A DNA stretch of 64,000 bases from Butyrivibrio sp. INlla21 (GTDB lineage Bacteria; Bacillota; Clostridia; Lachnospirales; Lachnospiraceae), in the NCBI RefSeq assembly GCF_900116875.1, contig NZ_FPCC01000015.1:1-64000 (forward strand), in the 5' to 3' direction. Shown here in pieces: positions 63,060-64,000 of this stretch. Made by a program: the position numbers and the translations under genes. Each line of letters starts with the position of its first letter. Positions within the stretch are counted from its first letter, which is position 1. The notes beneath the pieces are model-generated. The model was not told the origin of the DNA and searched no databases. It saw nothing but the letters and a program-made list of their open reading frames with translations.

Positions 63060-64000
63060 TCACTTCCAGAAAGATTTCTTTTTCTTTCCGCCGTTACTTC
63101 CGGGGCCGTCGTCATCGGAATCTTTTGATCCCATCATACGCTCGGCGGCTGTAAGTGAATCACCTGTCTTCTCATCAAACTTCTTAAGCAGTTCTTTTGC
63201 TTCCTTGGAAAGCTTATCGGGAACCTGAACCACAAGTGTTACATAGTGGTCGCCTCTCGCATCCTTATCACGAAGTGAAGGAACGCCCTTTCCGCGAAGT
63301 CTTACTCTTGTGTCTGTCTGAGTTCCGGCCTTTACATCATATGCAACCTTACCGTCAACGGTATCGATAAGAACCGTTCCGCCAAGTGCAGCAATAGCAA
63401 ATGAAACGGGAACCATTGAATAGATGTTGATACCCTCTCTCTGGAAAATAGGATGATCGGATACAACAACTTCTACAAGAAGATCTCCTCTGGGTCCGCC
63501 GTTAATTCCCGGCTCACCCTTATCGCGGATCCTAACGCTCTGTCCGTTATCGATTCCCGCGGGAATGCTGACCTTGATCTTCTTTCTGCTTGCGATATAA
63601 CCGGATCCGTGGCAATCAGGACACTTCTCTTTGATGATCTTACCTGTTCCTCCGCAATCGGGGCAGGTCTGAACATTTCTTACGGTACCAAAGAAAGACT
63701 GCTGTGTATATACAATCTGTCCCTTACCGCCGCATCGTGTACAGGTTGAAGCGGTAGTTCCGGGCTTAGCCCCTGTGCCGTGACAATTAGGGCAAGGATC
63801 CTTAATGGTAAGCTCAAGCTCCTTTTCACAGCCAAATACAGCCTCAAGAAATGTGATCCTGACGCTGGCTCTGATGTTGGCTCCCTTAGAGGGGCCGCTT
63901 CTTGCTCCGCCACGTGACCTTCCGCCACCGAAGAAATCACCGAAGATATCGCCGAAGATATCACCGAAATCGGCACCGTTAAAGTCAAAGCCTCCGAATC
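63060..64000 (-). CDS. dnaJ: Chaperone DnaJ, C-terminal part (5' end outside window)
   Basis: Open frame from the window edge for 312 codons. Gly/Phe-rich region ([25 protein letters not shown]), four zinc-binding repeats [24 protein letters not shown] and CPDCHGSG, and the substrate-binding C-terminal domain ([19 protein letters not shown]). A basic tail ends [10 protein letters not shown]. The J domain lies beyond 64000. Apparent short ORFs in this stretch are just internal Met starts of the same frame. There is no frameshift. Confidence 0.97.
   Translation of the reverse strand, partial: FGGFDFNGADFGDIFGDIFGDFFGGGRSRGGARSGPSKGANIRASVRITFLEAVFGCEKELELTIKDPCPNCHGTGAKPGTTASTCTRCGGKGQIVYTQQSFFGTVRNVQTCPDCGGTGKIIKEKCPDCHGSGYIASRKKIKVSIPAGIDNGQSVRIRDKGEPGINGGPRGDLLVEVVVSDHPIFQREGINIYSMVPVSFAIAALGGTVLIDTVDGKVAYDVKAGTQTDTRVRLRGKGVPSLRDKDARGDHYVTLVVQVPDKLSKEAKELLKKFDEKTGDSLTAAERMMGSKDSDDDGPGSNGGKKKKSFWK

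Noticed and set aside
63060-64000. Frameshifted or split dnaJ
   Set aside because: One frame is open across the whole stretch with all four zinc motifs. The apparent breaks come only from where Met codons occur.
1-64000. CRISPR array, rRNA operon, prophage or integrative element core
   Set aside because: No regularly spaced repeat array, no rRNA sequence, and no integrase, capsid or conjugation genes were seen. The only mobile sequences are the two IS remnants at the left edge.

Overview
The window looks like a chromosome segment of a motile, low-to-mid G+C Gram-positive anaerobe of the Lachnospiraceae type (Butyrivibrio/Pseudobutyrivibrio-like). This is judged from the AGGAG-type ribosome binding sites, type III glutamine synthetase, cdaA-cdaR-glmM, mbl-flhO-flhP, ireB-ruvX-DUF1292 and ftsEX-M23-ctpA gene orders, and the DUF3048, CvfB, YvyF and YjfB proteins. 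No species call is possible from sequence reading alone. Almost every gene is on the minus strand, so the text below often runs right to left.

Layout. (1) 1-620: decayed ends of two insertion sequences (IS66 and IS3 families). (2) 686-6500: an A+T-rich bacteriocin island. It holds two small double-glycine-leader peptides, a putative immunity membrane protein, a C39 peptidase ABC exporter and a very large HlyD-like adaptor. It is driven from a promoter preceded by a perfect 21-bp tandem repeat with LytTR-box geometry, and is separated from the next operon by a near-perfect 38-bp stem hairpin. (3) 6567-14885: a sugar operon (Gfo/Idh/MocA protein, GNAT-like acyltransferase, two LplB/YtcP permeases, lipoprotein binding protein, N-acetylhexosamine-1-kinase-like enzyme) with a divergent LacI regulator. 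(4) 14920-20571: a HAD gene broken by an internal deletion, an intact HAD gene, and envelope genes (GT-C-like membrane protein, DUF212, rfbD, DUF3048 lipoprotein). (5) 20626-25772: ptsH, glmM, cdaR, cdaA (cyclic di-AMP and amino-sugar supply) and two unknown membrane proteins. (6) 25782-32537: yvyF, comF, recD2, then flgJ-like, flhP/flgG, flhO/flgF and mbl/mreB. (7) 32701-37744: uvrB-uvrA with a LexA-type SOS box. (8) 37816-40558: a CAP-domain secreted protein and a small-membrane-protein / Ser-Thr kinase / PP2C phosphatase set. (9) 40687-46025: ctpA, M23 hydrolase, ftsX, ftsE and a PucR/CdaR-type regulator (septal wall splitting). (10) 46206-49311: yjfB with a sigma-28-like promoter, a CPBP protease, cvfB, an acyl-ACP thioesterase and tRNA-Gln(CTG). 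(11) 49444-58262: glnN, then the B. subtilis yrr-like block in order (U32 peptidase/trhP, trmR, an mltG-like stub, RNase J, DUF1292, ruvX, ireB) and mtaB. (12) 58318-64000: an HPr-like protein without the active-site histidine, covarying palindromic repeats, thiI, nifS/iscS, rsmE, prmA and the C-terminal part of dnaJ.

The right third is rich in tRNA and rRNA modification and protein quality genes. The left third is the accessory part. The observations most worth following are the bacteriocin island and its regulatory DNA, the two covarying intergenic hairpins near 58.65 kb, a dispersed leader-associated repeat (49.06 and 62.91 kb), the HPr-like protein without histidine, the catalytic-domain-free mltG stub and the SOS box at uvrB.
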